From Liolophura sinensis (taxonomy: Eukaryota > Mollusca > Polyplacophora > Chitonida > Chitonidae), in the NCBI RefSeq assembly GCF_032854445.1, contig NC_088307.1, positions 11,546,017 to 11,610,016 of the forward strand: DNA of 64,000 nucleotides, read 5' to 3'. Within the stretch, counting starts at the first letter, position 1. Every line of letters starts with the position of its first letter. The notes beneath the pieces are model-generated. The model was not told where the DNA came from, made no database searches, and was given only the letters and a program-made list of their open reading frames with translations. The translations under genes were made by a program, and so were the position numbers. Shown in pieces: positions 9,399 through 22,083 of this stretch.

Positions 9399-9740
9399 GT
9401 ATACAGTGAATATATTAATTATTAATTTCATTACTAATTCAATTAGCTTATCAGAAGGGCAGCCTACTATAATTAACTGAGGCACATTTACAAGGCACGC
9501 TGGATAAAATTCATTCATTTTAACACAAGATAGACATCTCAGTTTGAAGCTGTTTACATAATTAGCACAGGTACTCTGATCAAAAGTGAATTCAACACTG
9601 AAAGGAAATTAATATACAACCATGCATCCATGTACATGTAGTTATTCATTCAGTTATGCATATTTATGTATCTGTTTCCTCTTTTTAATTACGCATATAT
9701 CTTTTTCGTCTAAATACTTACATAAATGTACCCATAAACA

Positions 9741-9902
9741 CATTGCACTGTTTAATATTTAAGCTTAAAATACATATTCTATACAGTTTTCTCTACGAGG
9801 GTGACACATATATATATATATATATACATATACATTGCACTGTTTAATATTTAAGCTTAAAATACATATTCTATACAGTTTTCTCTACGAGGGTGACATA
9901 TA
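9741..9902. repeat. Direct duplication of about 66 bp either side of a (TA)n run
   Basis: The stretch from CATTGCACTGTTTAATATTT to TCTCTACGAGGGTGACA is at 9741-9806 and again at 9834-9899, almost identical. About 27 bases of TA-rich DNA lie between. The pattern fits slippage or unequal exchange at the dinucleotide run. Confidence 0.85.
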
Positions 9903-9939
9903 TACATTATATATATTATATATATATATACATTATATA

Positions 9940-10031
<92 letters not shown>
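9900..10031. repeat. (TA)n microsatellite with short (CA)n insert
   Basis: Long TA dinucleotide run, interrupted by ACACACACACAC near 9991-10002. The 67-residue Tyr/Ile reading frame here is a product of the repeat. Confidence 0.92.
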
Positions 10032-10038
<7 letters not shown>

Positions 10039-10524
10039 CATGTAAGTCAAATATACTTCAGTGTTGCAGAAATTGGCAATCCAATGAATCAACATGAACT
10101 AGGTGTATCACATATACACATAACTGAAATAAAATATCATGGCCTTAAGCTTAATAATTTTCTGCGGTCAAACACTCTGCCTAGAGTTAGCAGCAGTGTT
10201 CTCCTCTGGTGATTTTTCAATTACAAAACTGACCGATCTAGTCTTAAAAAAAAAACTTCCATCTTTTTATCACAGCTAGTGATAAATTTCTGTATCCATG
10301 TTAAGCTGTCATGATTTAGCCTCAGGTGAGTCTTAAGACCACAGGTAAATAATATAGACATTCTCCTGTAAATACATGTACTTATACAGACAGGTAATGT
10401 TTCATTTACCCTCGCCTAAATCCTCAACAAACTCGAACTATACAATCAGGTGTAATTTCAAGATATAATTTATCAAACTTTGAAGATTAAAACGTACTGT
10501 TAAGGTAGAGGCATATTATGTATG

Positions 10525-10822
10525 AGCATCTGATTGGGGTTTAACGTCGTACTTAACAATTTTTCAGCCACATGACGAGTCATTAGGTGCATCCATGCTG
10601 CTAAAGTGCTTCCACCACTGAAGCATCGTGCCAAAGACACCAGACATGACGCCCCATCCAGTCACATTATACTGACACCGAGCCAACCAGTCCTGTTTCC
10701 TTGCTCTAACATCTTAGTGCTGAGCGCCAAGTGAGGCAGCAACACGTACCTAATATGTCGGGTATCGCCAGACCCGGGTTTGATCCTGTGCTTCCCCGAC
10801 CTTCTTAGCATGAAGCCACGGA
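10525..10822 (-). mobile_element. SINE-2 copy
   Basis: GATTGGGGTTTAACGTCGTA at the left, then CAATTTTTCAGCCACATGAC, GACACCAGACATGACGCCCC, CAACCAGTCCTGTTTCCTTG and a decayed tRNA-like end near GAAGCCACGG. Confidence 0.8.
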
Positions 10823-11391
10823 TTGAGCAATCAAATGCATATTTAATTATGAACTTCGTGGATGTTATATATGGTCCACACTAGACATTTATATTACATT
10901 CCTATAACAGGCCAAAACATACACTTTCCTGGGGTGTCATGTACAACTGTAAGGGTAACTATAACAATGGCTGCAAGAAAGCCGATACTCCACTGTCGTG
11001 GAATGACATGTAACTACTGCTGATACATGTATACATGTAAACCAAAAGCAAAAGCAATACTGTCAAGGACGGGATTTGAACCTTTGACCTCACAAGTCAG
11101 GATATGGTGATTTGAGATCTGCGGGTACATAAAGATTCACTGACCAGCCTTTACCTTTTGTCCTCAACTAATTATGTAGAGGACAGATTCGTATACATGT
11201 ACATTTACATGTATAATATACTTTAAAGTCTCCTGGATGATTTTATTTTACCGTACCTCAAATCATCTACTGTGTACATGCACATCACACAGACATGCAT
11301 GTAGGTCAACAAAATCTTTTTTAGCATCATTTAAATATTATAAAAATTGACATCTATACACGTTTACCTGCTTTGTGATCCAGAATTCTGA

Positions 11392-11477
11392 TGTATATGC
11401 TTGGGGTTTAACGCAGTACTTAACAATTTTGAGACTTGAATGCGGGCACTCTAACCATGAGGAAAACGAAGCAGTCT
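11392..11477 (-). mobile_element. SINE-2 copy with large internal deletion and intact target duplication
   Basis: Tail part GCTTGGGGTTTAACGCAGTA...TTAACAATTTT is joined directly to head part GACTTGAATGCGGGCACTCT...AACCATGAGG. About 250 bases are missing in between. CAGAATTCTGA flanks it exactly at 11381-11391 and 11478-11488. Either it inserted in this form or it lost its middle later. Confidence 0.8.
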
Positions 11478-11965
11478 CAGAATTCTGACGATAATTAATA
11501 CCTTCATAAGATGGCTTAATGAATGTATCTATACTGCACATTCCACTGATCGGTCAGACACTAATAATGATTAATATGCAAATGATTTCACTGATCTAAA
11601 TTCTACTGAAAATGAATTCATCTGTCACAATGCAAATACTCTTTTGTCTCAGCTGCGCTATATATAATTGTGCATAATATATTGTGGAAGTGGAATCTTT
11701 TTTTAAGCACAACTGATGAATTATTTAAATAAAAAATTACCAGTAGAGATAATGTGGTGGATTTTTTTTTTAATTCCATAGCTAACGTAACACCTGTCAG
11801 TTTTGGGATGAGTAATTAAAATACCTGCCCTCACACTTCATACAGCTACACTCACTGTGTACTAAAGATTTAAATTTCCAATTAAAACTAGTATACTGCT
11901 TGTACAAGATGTATGCACATATACTGAAATGGGCTTATCACAGTGAGATGGCAAGGCCACCTCAC

Positions 11966-13149
11966 ACATATAGCATAGACAATAGGATGGCTGTAGGCAC
12001 AGGATGTATGGCCGACATAGCAATCATCCATATAAGATGGACAGTAGGATGGTCTGATGGCACAGCCATTATCCATGTACACTAGGATGGGTATAGGCAG
12101 AGGATGAACAGATGGTACAACAATCATCCATGTAGGATGGTCTAATGGCACAGCCATTATCCATGTGCAGTAGGATGGGTATAGGCAGAGGATGAACAGA
12201 TGGCACAACAATCATCCATGTAGGATGGTCTAATGGCACAGCCATTATCCATGTGCAGTAGGATGGGTATAGGCAGAGGATGAACAGATGACACAACTAT
12301 CATCCATGTAGGATGGACAGTAGGATGGTCTGATGGCACAGCCATTATCCATGTACAGTAGGATGGGTATAGGCAGAGGATGAACAGATGGCACAGCCAT
12401 TATCCATGTACAATAGGATGGGTATACGCAGAGGATGAACAGATGACACAACTATCATCCATGTAGGATGGACAGTAGGATGGTCTGTTGGCACAACCAT
12501 TATCCATGTACAGTAGGATGGGTATAGGCAGAGGATGAACAGATGGCACAGCCATTATCCATGTACACTAGGATGGGTATAGGCAGAGGATGAACAGATG
12601 ACACAACAATCATCCATGTAGGATGGTCTAATGGCACAGCCATTATCCATGTACAATAGGATGGGTATAGGCAGAGGATGAACAGATGACACAACTATCA
12701 TCCATGTAGGATGGACAGTAGGATGGTCTAATGGCACAGCCATTATCCATGTACAGCTGGATGGGAATAGGCAGAGGATGAACAGATGGCACAACAATCA
12801 TCCATGCAGGAAGGACAGTAGGATGGTCTGTTGGCACAGCCATTATCCATGTACAGTAGGATGGGTATAGGCAGAGGATGAACAGATGGCACAACAATCA
12901 TCCATGTACAATAGGATGGGTATAGGCAGAGGATGAACAGATGGCACAACAATCATCCATGTAGGATGGTCTGTTGGCACAGCCATTATCCATGTGCAGT
13001 AGGATGGGTATAGGCAGAGGATGAACAGATGGCACAACAATCATCCATGTAGGATGGACAGTCGGATGGTCTGTTTGCACAGCCATTATCCATGTACAGC
13101 TGGATGGGAATAGGCACGGGGTGACCACATGGCACAGCAATCATCCTAC
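11966..13149. repeat. Composite minisatellite: 55-bp module alternating with 45/33-bp module
   Basis: One module (55 bp) runs AGCCATTATCCATGTACAGT...GAACAGATGGCAC. The other (45 bp) runs AACAATCATCCATGTAGGAT...GTCTGATGGCAC, and has a 33-bp form lacking the 12-base ACAGTAGGATGG-type insert. They alternate to make higher-order units of about 100 or 88 bp, with occasional doubled 55-bp modules. Several overlapping minus-strand frames of 60-107 residues (all variants of CHLFILCLYPSYCTW) come from the repeat. They have no splice or start context of their own and I do not call them genes. Confidence 0.93.
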
Positions 13150-13314
13150 GGGATGCATAACTCTTATGTTATAAATGTAATAATGTAATAAAGCCAGCTT
13201 CAGGCTCAGTTCTATCACACAATATACCACAAAACCATCATCATCTATACACACCCTATTAGATAAACAATGTGTCAAATGCTGAAATGTTCATGTATAT
13301 AAATGTCAACTTAC

Positions 13315-13450
13315 CGGCTATACTGTAGGGTATCCAGGGTAAAAATCCAATGACAGACAGCCAAATTACACAAACAGCAATGGCTGATACACTGTTAGTT
13401 TTGGGAGACGCCATTTCCTTCAGATCCAATTTAGGCTGTGTTTGCGGCAT
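13315..13450 (-). CDS. Candidate alternative first coding exon with signal-peptide-like N-terminus
   Basis: From ATG at 13450 (a second in-frame ATG is at 13414) it encodes MPQTQPKLDLKEMASPKTNS, then a hydrophobic stretch (SAIAVCVIWLSVIGFLPWIP) and YSIA. The frame ends at a strong donor (CCG|GTAAGT) in phase 1. Joining to EGF1 at 6969 gives ...YSIA-VDRNPC, in frame, with Ser at -3 and Ala at -1 of a plausible signal peptidase site. Translation from here to the window edge would be 381 codons without stop and without the laminin-G domain. It could also act as an uncleaved signal anchor. A weaker reading is an internal exon: CTGTCAG lies upstream in a compatible phase, but its pyrimidine tract is poor. 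Confidence 0.5.
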
Positions 13451-13690
13451 AAAAGTACGCTTTAGATTTTCCCAGAGTGCACAAGGACTAACACTTAGGT
13501 CTATGTCACCTGACAGATGTCATTGTGCTACCTAGCTAATATAAATACACAATAAAGCCACCAATTTACAACCTTTCTGTGTGAATGAAAATCACACTAT
13601 AAAGAAAAGTTAATTTGTACACCTTCTGGAATTATATCTGGGAAAGGAAAGTTGAGGATTTCCTACCTGTGATTTTTATACAGATTCTGC
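13451..13690 (-). promoter_or_regulatory. Possible TATA-containing promoter for the short form
   Basis: On the minus strand TATAAAAATC lies at 13680-13671, about 220 bases upstream of the ATG at 13450. A transcript starting about 30 bases below it would have a 5' leader of roughly 200 bases. In this AT-rich sequence a TATA match alone is weak evidence. Confidence 0.25.
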
Positions 13691-14248
13691 AAAACATTAC
13701 TGATCCAATAAAATGTTGTTCCAACATTCACATGTAAGTTTTGGACAAAAATCTACGAAAGGACAGTCACTGGTTTTCTCAAATGTGTACATTTGCTAGA
13801 TCCAGAAGTGATACATTTCCAAAAGCACTGCTGCACACAACCCCGTGAGTTTGATGTACACTACATGTACAGAATGTAAGTAACTGAACAATCATAGCCA
13901 GTGTGCTTTTCTCTTTTATCATTTCAAAAAAAAAAAAAAAACAAAAAAAAAATGCCAAGCAAATTTCCTATGCCGCAGTTGAAAAAGGTGAAATCCAAAC
14001 TGAATCCGAAATATATATCCAAAATTTCTCCCATTGGCCAACAACTGTTGTAAAATACTATCCACAATATGTAACAGTCAGATCACAGACACCAATCGTC
14101 TACCTCAGGTTTGTGGCGTTCACATCCACAATGTCTGTACACTCCTGACAATAGCTATGTAGTACATGTACCACTGTAGTGATACACAACACTGTTCAGT
14201 ACAGTCCCACTCCACTCCTTGCTTGGGGGTCATCTAAACCAGCTATTT

Positions 14249-14561
14249 CTGAAATGTTGCCAGTCAATTCAAATGCCTGTATACTTGTGAAATGTTGCCA
14301 GTCAATTCAAACGTATAACTGTGAACTGTCCCTATATCCAAAGGTATAATTGTGAACTGTAGCAAGTCAGTCCAAAAGCATAACTGTGAACTGTAGCCAG
14401 TCAATCCGAAGGTATACTTGTGAAATGTTACCAGTCAATCCAAACATATAACTGTGAACTGTTGCCAGTCAATCCAAAGGTATAATTGTGAACTGTTGCC
14501 AGTCAATCCAAAGGTACAATTTTGACTTGTTGCTCCTCAATCCAAAGGTACAGTTGTGGCA
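14249..14561. repeat. Degenerate 34-bp tandem repeat
   Basis: About nine units of the form AACTGTTGCCAGTCAATCCA plus AAGGTATAATTGTG, with many substitutions and some shortened units. Confidence 0.88.
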
Positions 14562-16529
14562 GAGAGTTGTGGGTTGTCCACAGTGGATCGGGTTGTAGAG
14601 CACACAGATTCAAATTAAGTCATTCTTCAGTTTGGTCCATGGGCAACCAGAAATCCACACAGTGCCTGACAATTAAGACTGAATTATAGAAACTTCACAA
14701 ACTTTGAAGATGAGTTCTGTGTGGCTTAGTATGGCTAATGAACAACAGCTTGTGTCCTGCAGGGGAGTTGAGATATTATCCCTCTGTGCCTGTCCCAAGG
14801 CCTCTCACTCAGCATGACAAGCTGTAAGGCCAGTTCAGAACTTCACAAGAGGTAAATCCATACATTCTCCCCCTCCAGAGGCCGATTGATAATCCACTAC
14901 TGTCAACAACAACACTTCACAGACACAGGGAACTGCCCTGGCTGTTCTTCTAGCTGAGTAAACACCCCAGGGAGCTCTAAAACCTCAAGGAAGATGTTCA
15001 ACAGTTCCTCTCCCCTGCTGGGGCTATGAGCTGGCGGTTTAAAATGTCAGGGTAGCCAATTGTCAACAGGGGCCTGTCTCCATGTGACCTGAAGAACAAT
15101 AGCCCAAGATAACGAGTTTTCTGACACACCTGTCAGGTATCTCGGTCTAACGAGGTTTTACCTGCATGGCCCGAAATGGCAGGTGTATCTTGATTGATGG
15201 AAATCCTGTTCAATCAATTTTAAACTCCAGCAGTCATCAGATCAGCGTCCTGTATGATAAATCCCTGTGTTGTTGTAACATTTCCTGGCTTCTTTTGTCT
15301 TAACACCTCTAAACACTAGTCAGCCTAGAGGTAAAACCTGTGTCACTCTCTTTCTTGATCTGCAGTTACACTACAGGCCATGCAGCCAGTTTTCCCATCA
15401 TAAGAAATGCCTGACATACAACATCCTGATGTTTTTATTCCTAGAGTTCTCCCTACATCCAAATATGTAGGGCACCTTTGAGACAGCTTTTAAAGCTTGA
15501 TAGCTAGCTCTCAGTTGCCGACTTTCAACTTTTCCAGTGTAAGTAAACGTTCGCACCGCTATCCTTTCTCCATTCAAGAAAATGTTTTAACCTCCTACTG
15601 TATGCGTATTTCTAACAGGCTGTGAGATTTCCAGTACAAGCACACTCCAGTTTGTGCTCACGTTTCCAAGCTAATACACCTGTACAGGAGACTGAGGTTA
15701 CCTATGTACCTGTGATGATAAGACCTACTGTCCACCCACTACCTACGGGAAGAACCAGGTGTAACAGCTTACCTGAAGGCTATGCTCATCTCCTAGAGCA
15801 CAGGTAAACCTTCAGTAACATGTCCACATGCGTTATGTCTGCAATCCTACCTGTCTGCTCAGCCAAGCATGACGGCCAGCCAGGTATAAATGATGTCAGA
15901 CCCCCACAAAGGCCTCTGGGCTACATGTATGTTTAACAGCTCAGGTAGAATGCCAGTATGTGAGTGTATACTGGTGTGTATACCGGCCTTATAGGTTCAA
16001 AACCCCCTTGTTACAGTAAATGTACATATACACATGTAAACTTAAAAGTTATTCCTTGGATACAATGTTCTTAATTTAGCTGTCTAGTTCACTTCTCGGC
16101 AAATAACTGAATTGTCATTAATTTTAACAACTTTTGCGAATATTATATCCTGATGAATTTGATCTTCCATGTATAATCTAAAAATCACAGTTCTGTCCTT
16201 GTTTTTTTTGTTTTTTGTTTTAACTTTTTCATTGCTTACAAGCTCTGCACTGTAACAAAAAAAAAGCAGCACTAGTACTTAAGTTTAGCACCTGAAGCAA
16301 TTTTTAAAGCATCTTAATTATCAGCTTACAAGATTTCCAATTAAAACATTTGCATCTTATTCTCACTGCCACAAATAAAGGTAGATCTGATAAACTGAGA
16401 CAGATCAAAGGCCAAGCTGGTAATAAAATTTACAGAAAACTAGACTTCTTCACCTTTGTGTCGCTACTGGTTAATTTCCATTTACACACCTGCCAAACAC
16501 ATGCACAGGTAAATCCTTGTCCGTGTTGA

Positions 16530-16531
<2 letters not shown>

Positions 16532-16561
<30 letters not shown>
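16532..16561. repeat. (TA)n microsatellite
   Basis: About fifteen TA units. Confidence 0.9.
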
Positions 16562-16565
<4 letters not shown>

Positions 16566-17599
16566 CTGTGTGTTAATAGTGCATTGTTACTAACACCCAG
16601 TCTTCTGTACAGGTATATGTACAGTTATTCTCAGGTAGAGCCCACCACGACATCAGACACCCATTACATAACACTGTCTCTTAGGCTATTAGTGTCAACT
16701 GCGTTGACTACCTGCTCACACATACCATGGAGGTCAGACTCTCTCCAACTTGCCCATGTGGTCATCACAGGTCTGTGTGGGCAGTCAGTCTGTGTTACAT
16801 ACCCAGTGTCAGCACACCTGGGCGGGTGGGACTCCTTTTAGTCAGAAGACCTGTGACTAATGACTGAGCAATCCTTCCTGGTCTGCTCTCTCTACTGAGG
16901 TAAAGTTGTATGTGGGTAAAAAATGGCGCTGAATTCTTAACTTCACATGTAAGCTTCTTGTAGATGATGTGCGTACTGTGTACACTGGCAAAAAAATATT
17001 TAACTGTTAATATTTAACTGTTACTGGCAAGTAACTTGTTCAAAAAAAGATTTTCACAGAGATATTAAAACGGTGCACAAGTCTGTATAACTTACGTCAG
17101 AGTCTTCTATAAAAGTTTGGCTGGCTGGCAGTCATGCGTGAGAATAGAAATGCTATTAAGTGGATTTGTAACGACTATTTTCCCCGCTGATTATGCATGT
17201 GTTGGATCAATGACTTCCTCTTTAATCCTTCCTCAATTGAAATAGTTCATTTCAAAAGTTTAAAAAACTTTCAGAACTATTAATTCTCAAGGGTATAGTA
17301 AAATGCCCAGCTATGTGTGCCTTTTGAGTTTTGCGCAGTTTCTCACCTTTCTCGTAACAAAAGTTTAAAAAGAAATTTTAAGCAATGCCATGTGTAAAGT
17401 CCTGGTTAACCATTCAGTGTGAAGAAGCAATTATTGTAAAGGTGTCAGCTATATATACATACAACTACCCGTTAGTCATCCAATTATCAAGTTAGGAGAA
17501 GTCCTAAGTGTTCAACTGTGGTTCCCCACGATTCCATTAACACCTGGAAGTAATGCCGAAGATTGAGAAGCTTTTCACCCAGACAACGGTTCACTTCCC

Positions 17600-18070
17600 T
17601 GACCTACAAGAACACGGACAGGAATCCTGCAGTACACAAAATGGGACCTTTCATGGTGATAACCCTGGTACACTTAAAATTCTGGTACACTTAATGGGAC
17701 TTCAGTCATGTCATATAGTCATTGTTACTATGATATTCTCTCCCCTGTCGTAGATACTGGCTGCTTTTCCAACCAACTGTTTCTCCTGCTGTCTGTTGCA
17801 CACTTGCAAGCTCAGAGGCGCTTAAGTCCACGTACACAAAACGGGACTTGCGTTATTCAGCGGAGTCCCAGCTATATGTACACTGCTTGGGTCTCTCCAT
17901 GCCTTGTCTATACTGGCTGGTTTTCACAGTCCCATCATCTTTGCTAGAGTCTCTCCACGGCTGTCTGTGGTAGGCTAACATCAGTACCAATGTGTTGTTC
18001 CATGTACACAAAACGGGACCTCTGTTCTACAGTTCTAGCTACACAGCATAGATCTGACTTACATGTATCC
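17600..18070. repeat. Diverged tandem repeat, about 170-200 bp period
   Basis: GTACACAAAATGGGACC near 17632, GTACACAAAACGGGACTTGC near 17832 and GTACACAAAACGGGACCTCT near 18004 begin similar stretches. The phrase TACTGGCTG is shared near 17755 and 17910. The copies are old and only partly alignable. Two short frames across them look non-coding. Confidence 0.45.
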
Positions 18071-18373
18071 CTGCTGATACCTCAGCATGCTGTCAGTGAC
18101 ACTCTGCCTGGACCACATGCAGCTCAGCTATCCCAGAGTTGTGACAGGCAATACTCCATGAGGTCAGGTGTGCGCCAGATAACCCGGGCTTAAATAGCCC
18201 ATTAATGGTAAGGGCAGTCTGATCCCCAGGTACAATGTTTTAAACTGGCTACAGAGACAGCCACAGGGAGACAGGCTGACATTGTAATGGGGTGTGTATA
18301 CATACAATCAGAGAATTTATAATCACCCTTACCACAGCGTCCAATAAAACAGCCGCATTTTTTACCATGTCTC

Positions 18374-18557
18374 TAATTCCTCGACCTTTTCACATATAAG
18401 AGAGCAACTTTCAATGTAATTTATGCACACTTTTAATTTGATTTTGGAGACTAAACTTCATTGGTTGGAATGATCAGTTTCAGGGCTTCAACAAAAAAAC
18501 AATTATTGCATCAGTCAACACAGAACCTTGCAAATAAGCGAAAAGCTTGAAGAATTA
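18374..18557. repeat. MITE-A copy with TA borders
   Basis: 184 bases from TAATTCCTCGACCTTTTCAC to GCGAAAAGCTTGAAGAATTA. The ends are imperfect inverted repeats bordered by TA. The interior carries GCAACTTTCAATGTAATTTA, TTCATTGGTTGG and TCAGGGCTTCAACAAAA, shared with the other copies. Confidence 0.7.
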
Positions 18558-19012
18558 CAGTGTACATGTATGCAAGTACGCTGCTAGGTACTTTACAGTA
18601 CATCGTAAAGTTGTGTGAACACAGCCTTCACGAAATCAGTTTTCCAACAAGATTATAGCCATTCTGAAAAAACTATACAGATGTATGCAGAGCAAATCTT
18701 GCTGTTGCGTGAATAAATGCAACAGAACAAGATCGAACCAAAACATTACTTTCATTGTCTTTATAATTCAATGCATAATCATCATAATGAAACTTTCAAA
18801 GAATGCACGTGCATACCTGTTAGTAAAAGTATGATGTGACTCTTTACAGTGTCTGTGGAGAAACAAAAATGACCATGGAAATTTAAGTCTTAGAGGTCAG
18901 TGTCTAAACAATGCCAATTAAGACATGCCTGCGTTACCATGTGCATACTGCATCAGTAAATGTGACGATGTATTATGGTGACATAGTCTCAACAATATGC
19001 CAAGATACATGT

Positions 19013-19069
19013 CCATAAGATAAGATGCAATGTGATATGATAAGATGCAATGTGATAAGATAAGATGCT
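19013..19069. repeat. Short tandem repeat, about 20 bp
   Basis: Three units of GATAAGATGCAATGTGATA. Confidence 0.85.
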
Positions 19070-19593
19070 ACTAGACAAATTACATAATGTTTGGGTTTAC
19101 AAAAATATGAAACATTAGCTTTCGTAAGAAGCTAATTTATCACTGACACATCTAGCAAGATAAAACATGTGAAATATGCAAATAGATAGAACAGTTGTTG
19201 AGAACCCTAATGTTTACATTAGAGTGGTCAGTTACATGTATGTACCAATAGGGCAATAGGAAAGATCAGATTACAATAGGAAAGATCCTATTACAAAATG
19301 CTTGGGGCACACCAGAGATTTACATGTATTATTCAGCCAAATGGTGTAAGCCTTTACTCCAACATGTCAGAATTGAAATATACACTCATCGGATTAACTC
19401 CCCCCGCTTCCCCACCGAGAAAACAGGCATGCATCAAGTGACCAATACCCAGGAAGAGATTACCCCTGGGGGGAATGGATTAGACTGGGCTTGGGTGTGG
19501 GTGTGAATTTTGTCTCTTGTATTATACATGTATCTGTGGATTTTGATTTTACATACAAGCACAAGTGCAAAAATGAATGAAAATTTAATGTTT

Positions 19594-19734
19594 TAATTTA
19601 TTTATTTATTTTATGCCCTACTCAAGAATATTTCACTTAAACGACGGTGGCCAGCATTATGGTGGGAGGAAAGCGAGCAGAGCCCGGAGGAAACTCACAT
19701 CCATCCGCAGGTTGCTGGAGGACCTTCCCATATA
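19594..19734 (-). mobile_element. SINE-1 copy, 5'-truncated
   Basis: ATTTATTTATTTTATGCCCT, then ATATTTCACTTAAACGACGG, CAGCATTATGGTGGGAGG and CCGCAGGTTGCTGG. It stops before the tRNA-like head. Confidence 0.82.
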
Positions 19735-20267
19735 ATAACGTTTTAAGAAACCAGCATGGTGGATAGATTAAGAGAGAGTGTGGAAGGGGTGGATGGAAAA
19801 ATTTCAAGCAGTACATGTGAACTATAACATTGCGCACATGACGCTGACAGCCATGATAAGTGAAAGTTGAATTGTAATTTTTGAGCATGGCATTAAAAAA
19901 CAATCAAAGAAATGAACACAATCCACATAATATTTATATAACCTGGTGCATGCACATGCGGTTTATGTAGTCTATGTTCAACATGTCCACAAAATGCCTT
20001 AAAAAAGTTTTTGTCAAGTCGCTGAATTGCATTCCCAAATAAGTTATTAAAACTACATATACGCGTAGCTCGGACTGCCCCTAAGGGAACAAATTCAGGT
20101 TAAAACAACAGAGCCACAAGCTCTTATATACATTTACAAAATACAACAAGCAACTAACTTGACATATTGTTCTTACACAGAAAGCAATAAGGCCAGTGCT
20201 AAAAGCCACAGGCTGACACACTGTATGTGCCCTGTGAGTTCTACGCATACCCCTTTAATATATACAT

Positions 20268-20288
20268 GTACATTATATATATATATAT
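20268..20288. repeat. (TA)n microsatellite
   Basis: Short TA run with one interruption. Confidence 0.8.
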
Positions 20289-20701
20289 GATGGCGTGAAA
20301 ATTTGAGAGTAGAAGCCTAGGCTATTAAAAAAAAGACCTACAGAAAATTAGGGAAAACAAAGGAGGTGAATATCCGTGTTTTTCTTATGAAGCACGTGTG
20401 AAGTTTTTAGTTGCTTTCTTTTCACTTTTTTTTTATGTTTTAAAAGTTGAGTCATCACAGAGAGTGTATGAACTTACCTACATTGTACAAAGAGAACTAA
20501 ACTTATGAGATAAAAACAAGAGGATAATGAGTTCATATGCAGAAAAAAACTACCAAAAAGTAATGATGAGGTAAATGATAAGAGAGACAAATTCAACGTC
20601 AAATAAAGTCATCTTCATTACATCCAGTACTGAGAGAATACATGTATATCTACACCTGTTGTTCATAACAGTTGTCCTCAATCTCTTTTTTTCCTCTCAA
20701 G

Positions 20702-20850
20702 CTGCATGTGGTAAGGTTGGCAGACAACTTGCTGAGGGTCATGGGTTCCCCCCCAGGCTGTGTCTGACTTCCCCTCACCACAATGCTGGCTGCCGTCGTA
20801 CAGGAGAAATATTCTTGAGTCAGGCATCAATCAAAATAAATAAATAAATT
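20702..20850 (+). mobile_element. SINE-1 copy, 5'-truncated, plus orientation
   Basis: Starts inside the body (GCATGTGGTAAGGTTGGCAG), continues through GGTCATGGGTTCCCCCCCAG, AATGCTGGCTGCCGTCG and AAATATTCTTGAGT, and ends in the tail AAATAAATAAATAAATT. One of the few copies in this orientation. Confidence 0.85.
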
Positions 20851-20884
20851 TCTTCTTACTGTGTACATGTATGTAATTCCAATA

Positions 20885-21437
20885 TTTGGACCCTCAGGGA
20901 GGCTTCAGCAACTGAATTATCAACGGTTGGCTTCAATTAATGTTTGAAGTATCAGGAGGGCTTGAATATTGGTATTTTCATGTGGGATTTGAGGATTACA
21001 ATTCTGAAGCTTTCAATGTTTGAATTCTCAAGGGTGCATGAGCTTCAATATGTGAACTCTCAAGGGTGCATGGGCTCTAATGTTTGAATCCTTATAAATG
21101 GGCTTCAAAGTTTGAATTCTTAAGTGTGGGCTTCAAGGCTTGAATTCTTAAGTATGGGCTTCAAGGCTTGAATTCTTAAGGGTGGGCTTCAAGGCTTGAA
21201 TTCTTAAGGGTGGGCTTCAAGGTTTGAATTCTTAAGGGTGGGCTTCAAGGTTTGAATTCTTAAGGGTGGGCTTCAAGGTTTGAATTCTTGAGGAAGGGGT
21301 TAAATGATTGAATTTTCAAAAGTGGGCTTCAATGACTGAATTCTCAAGAGTGAGTTTCAATGTTTGAATTCTCAAGCTTGGGCTTCAATGATTGAATTCC
21401 TAATCGTGAGCTTCAGTGTTTGAATTCTCAAAGGTCA
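20885..21437. repeat. 28-bp minisatellite
   Basis: Unit GGGCTTCAAGGTTTGAATTC plus TTAAGGGT. It is nearly perfect in the middle (about 21110-21290) and increasingly diverged toward both edges, as expected if exchange keeps the centre homogeneous. Confidence 0.92.
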
Positions 21438-22083
21438 ATGATTGACTGACATGAGGAAGTTATTCAAAGATGTCACCAGTGCCCTCATGATGTAATTAGC
21501 CATGTGAAAGTGCAGGTGATGCCTCCATGCAATAACTAAGTAATTAAGCCTCAGGGGAGCGGCTTATCTGGCTGTTACATGACACCCATGAGTTGTTCTC
21601 ATTGTTCTACATGTATATGCACAGAATCTTAGGTACCTCCCAGCAAATTAAAGCTGACACATGCCCACTGCCTGAGCCCACAAAACTGCGCAGTTTAATG
21701 GGGGGCTTATTTTTTTGGTCACTTAATGCATCCAGAGCTTAGGGCTTGATTATACTGTCATAAAGGGCAACCCTATTTAGGGGGGAAAAGTTACGAAAAT
21801 CTTTACTGAAAGTGAGAACTGGCATTACAACAAACATTTTGTTAAGGAAACAAAATGCTTAACCTTTAACAATGCTACCTGAATGCATCTTGTTTTTATA
21901 ATGACCCCTCAAACACAAAGTTTATTTGGTTAACTCTGAAACCGTATATAGGGTGCTTCACAGAAACAGCTATCACAAAACTGGAAATCTATTTTCTGAA
22001 GACCTTTGCTTTTTATTTTTTATTTATTTTTTTTTTAGTTAATAGCCTGTGACCATATTATGGGTTTTTAGGACATTTTATAA

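Noticed and set aside
11050-11125. tRNA 3' half (GGTTCAAATCCCGTCC on the minus strand)
   Set aside because: A T-arm-like sequence is present but no A box, D arm or acceptor pairing is seen upstream. Probably a decayed tRNA-derived fragment.
11888-13140. Series of 60-107-residue minus-strand frames resembling a Cys/His-rich repeat protein
   Set aside because: All overlap and are shifted copies of the same composite minisatellite, in several frames, with no consistent start or donor.
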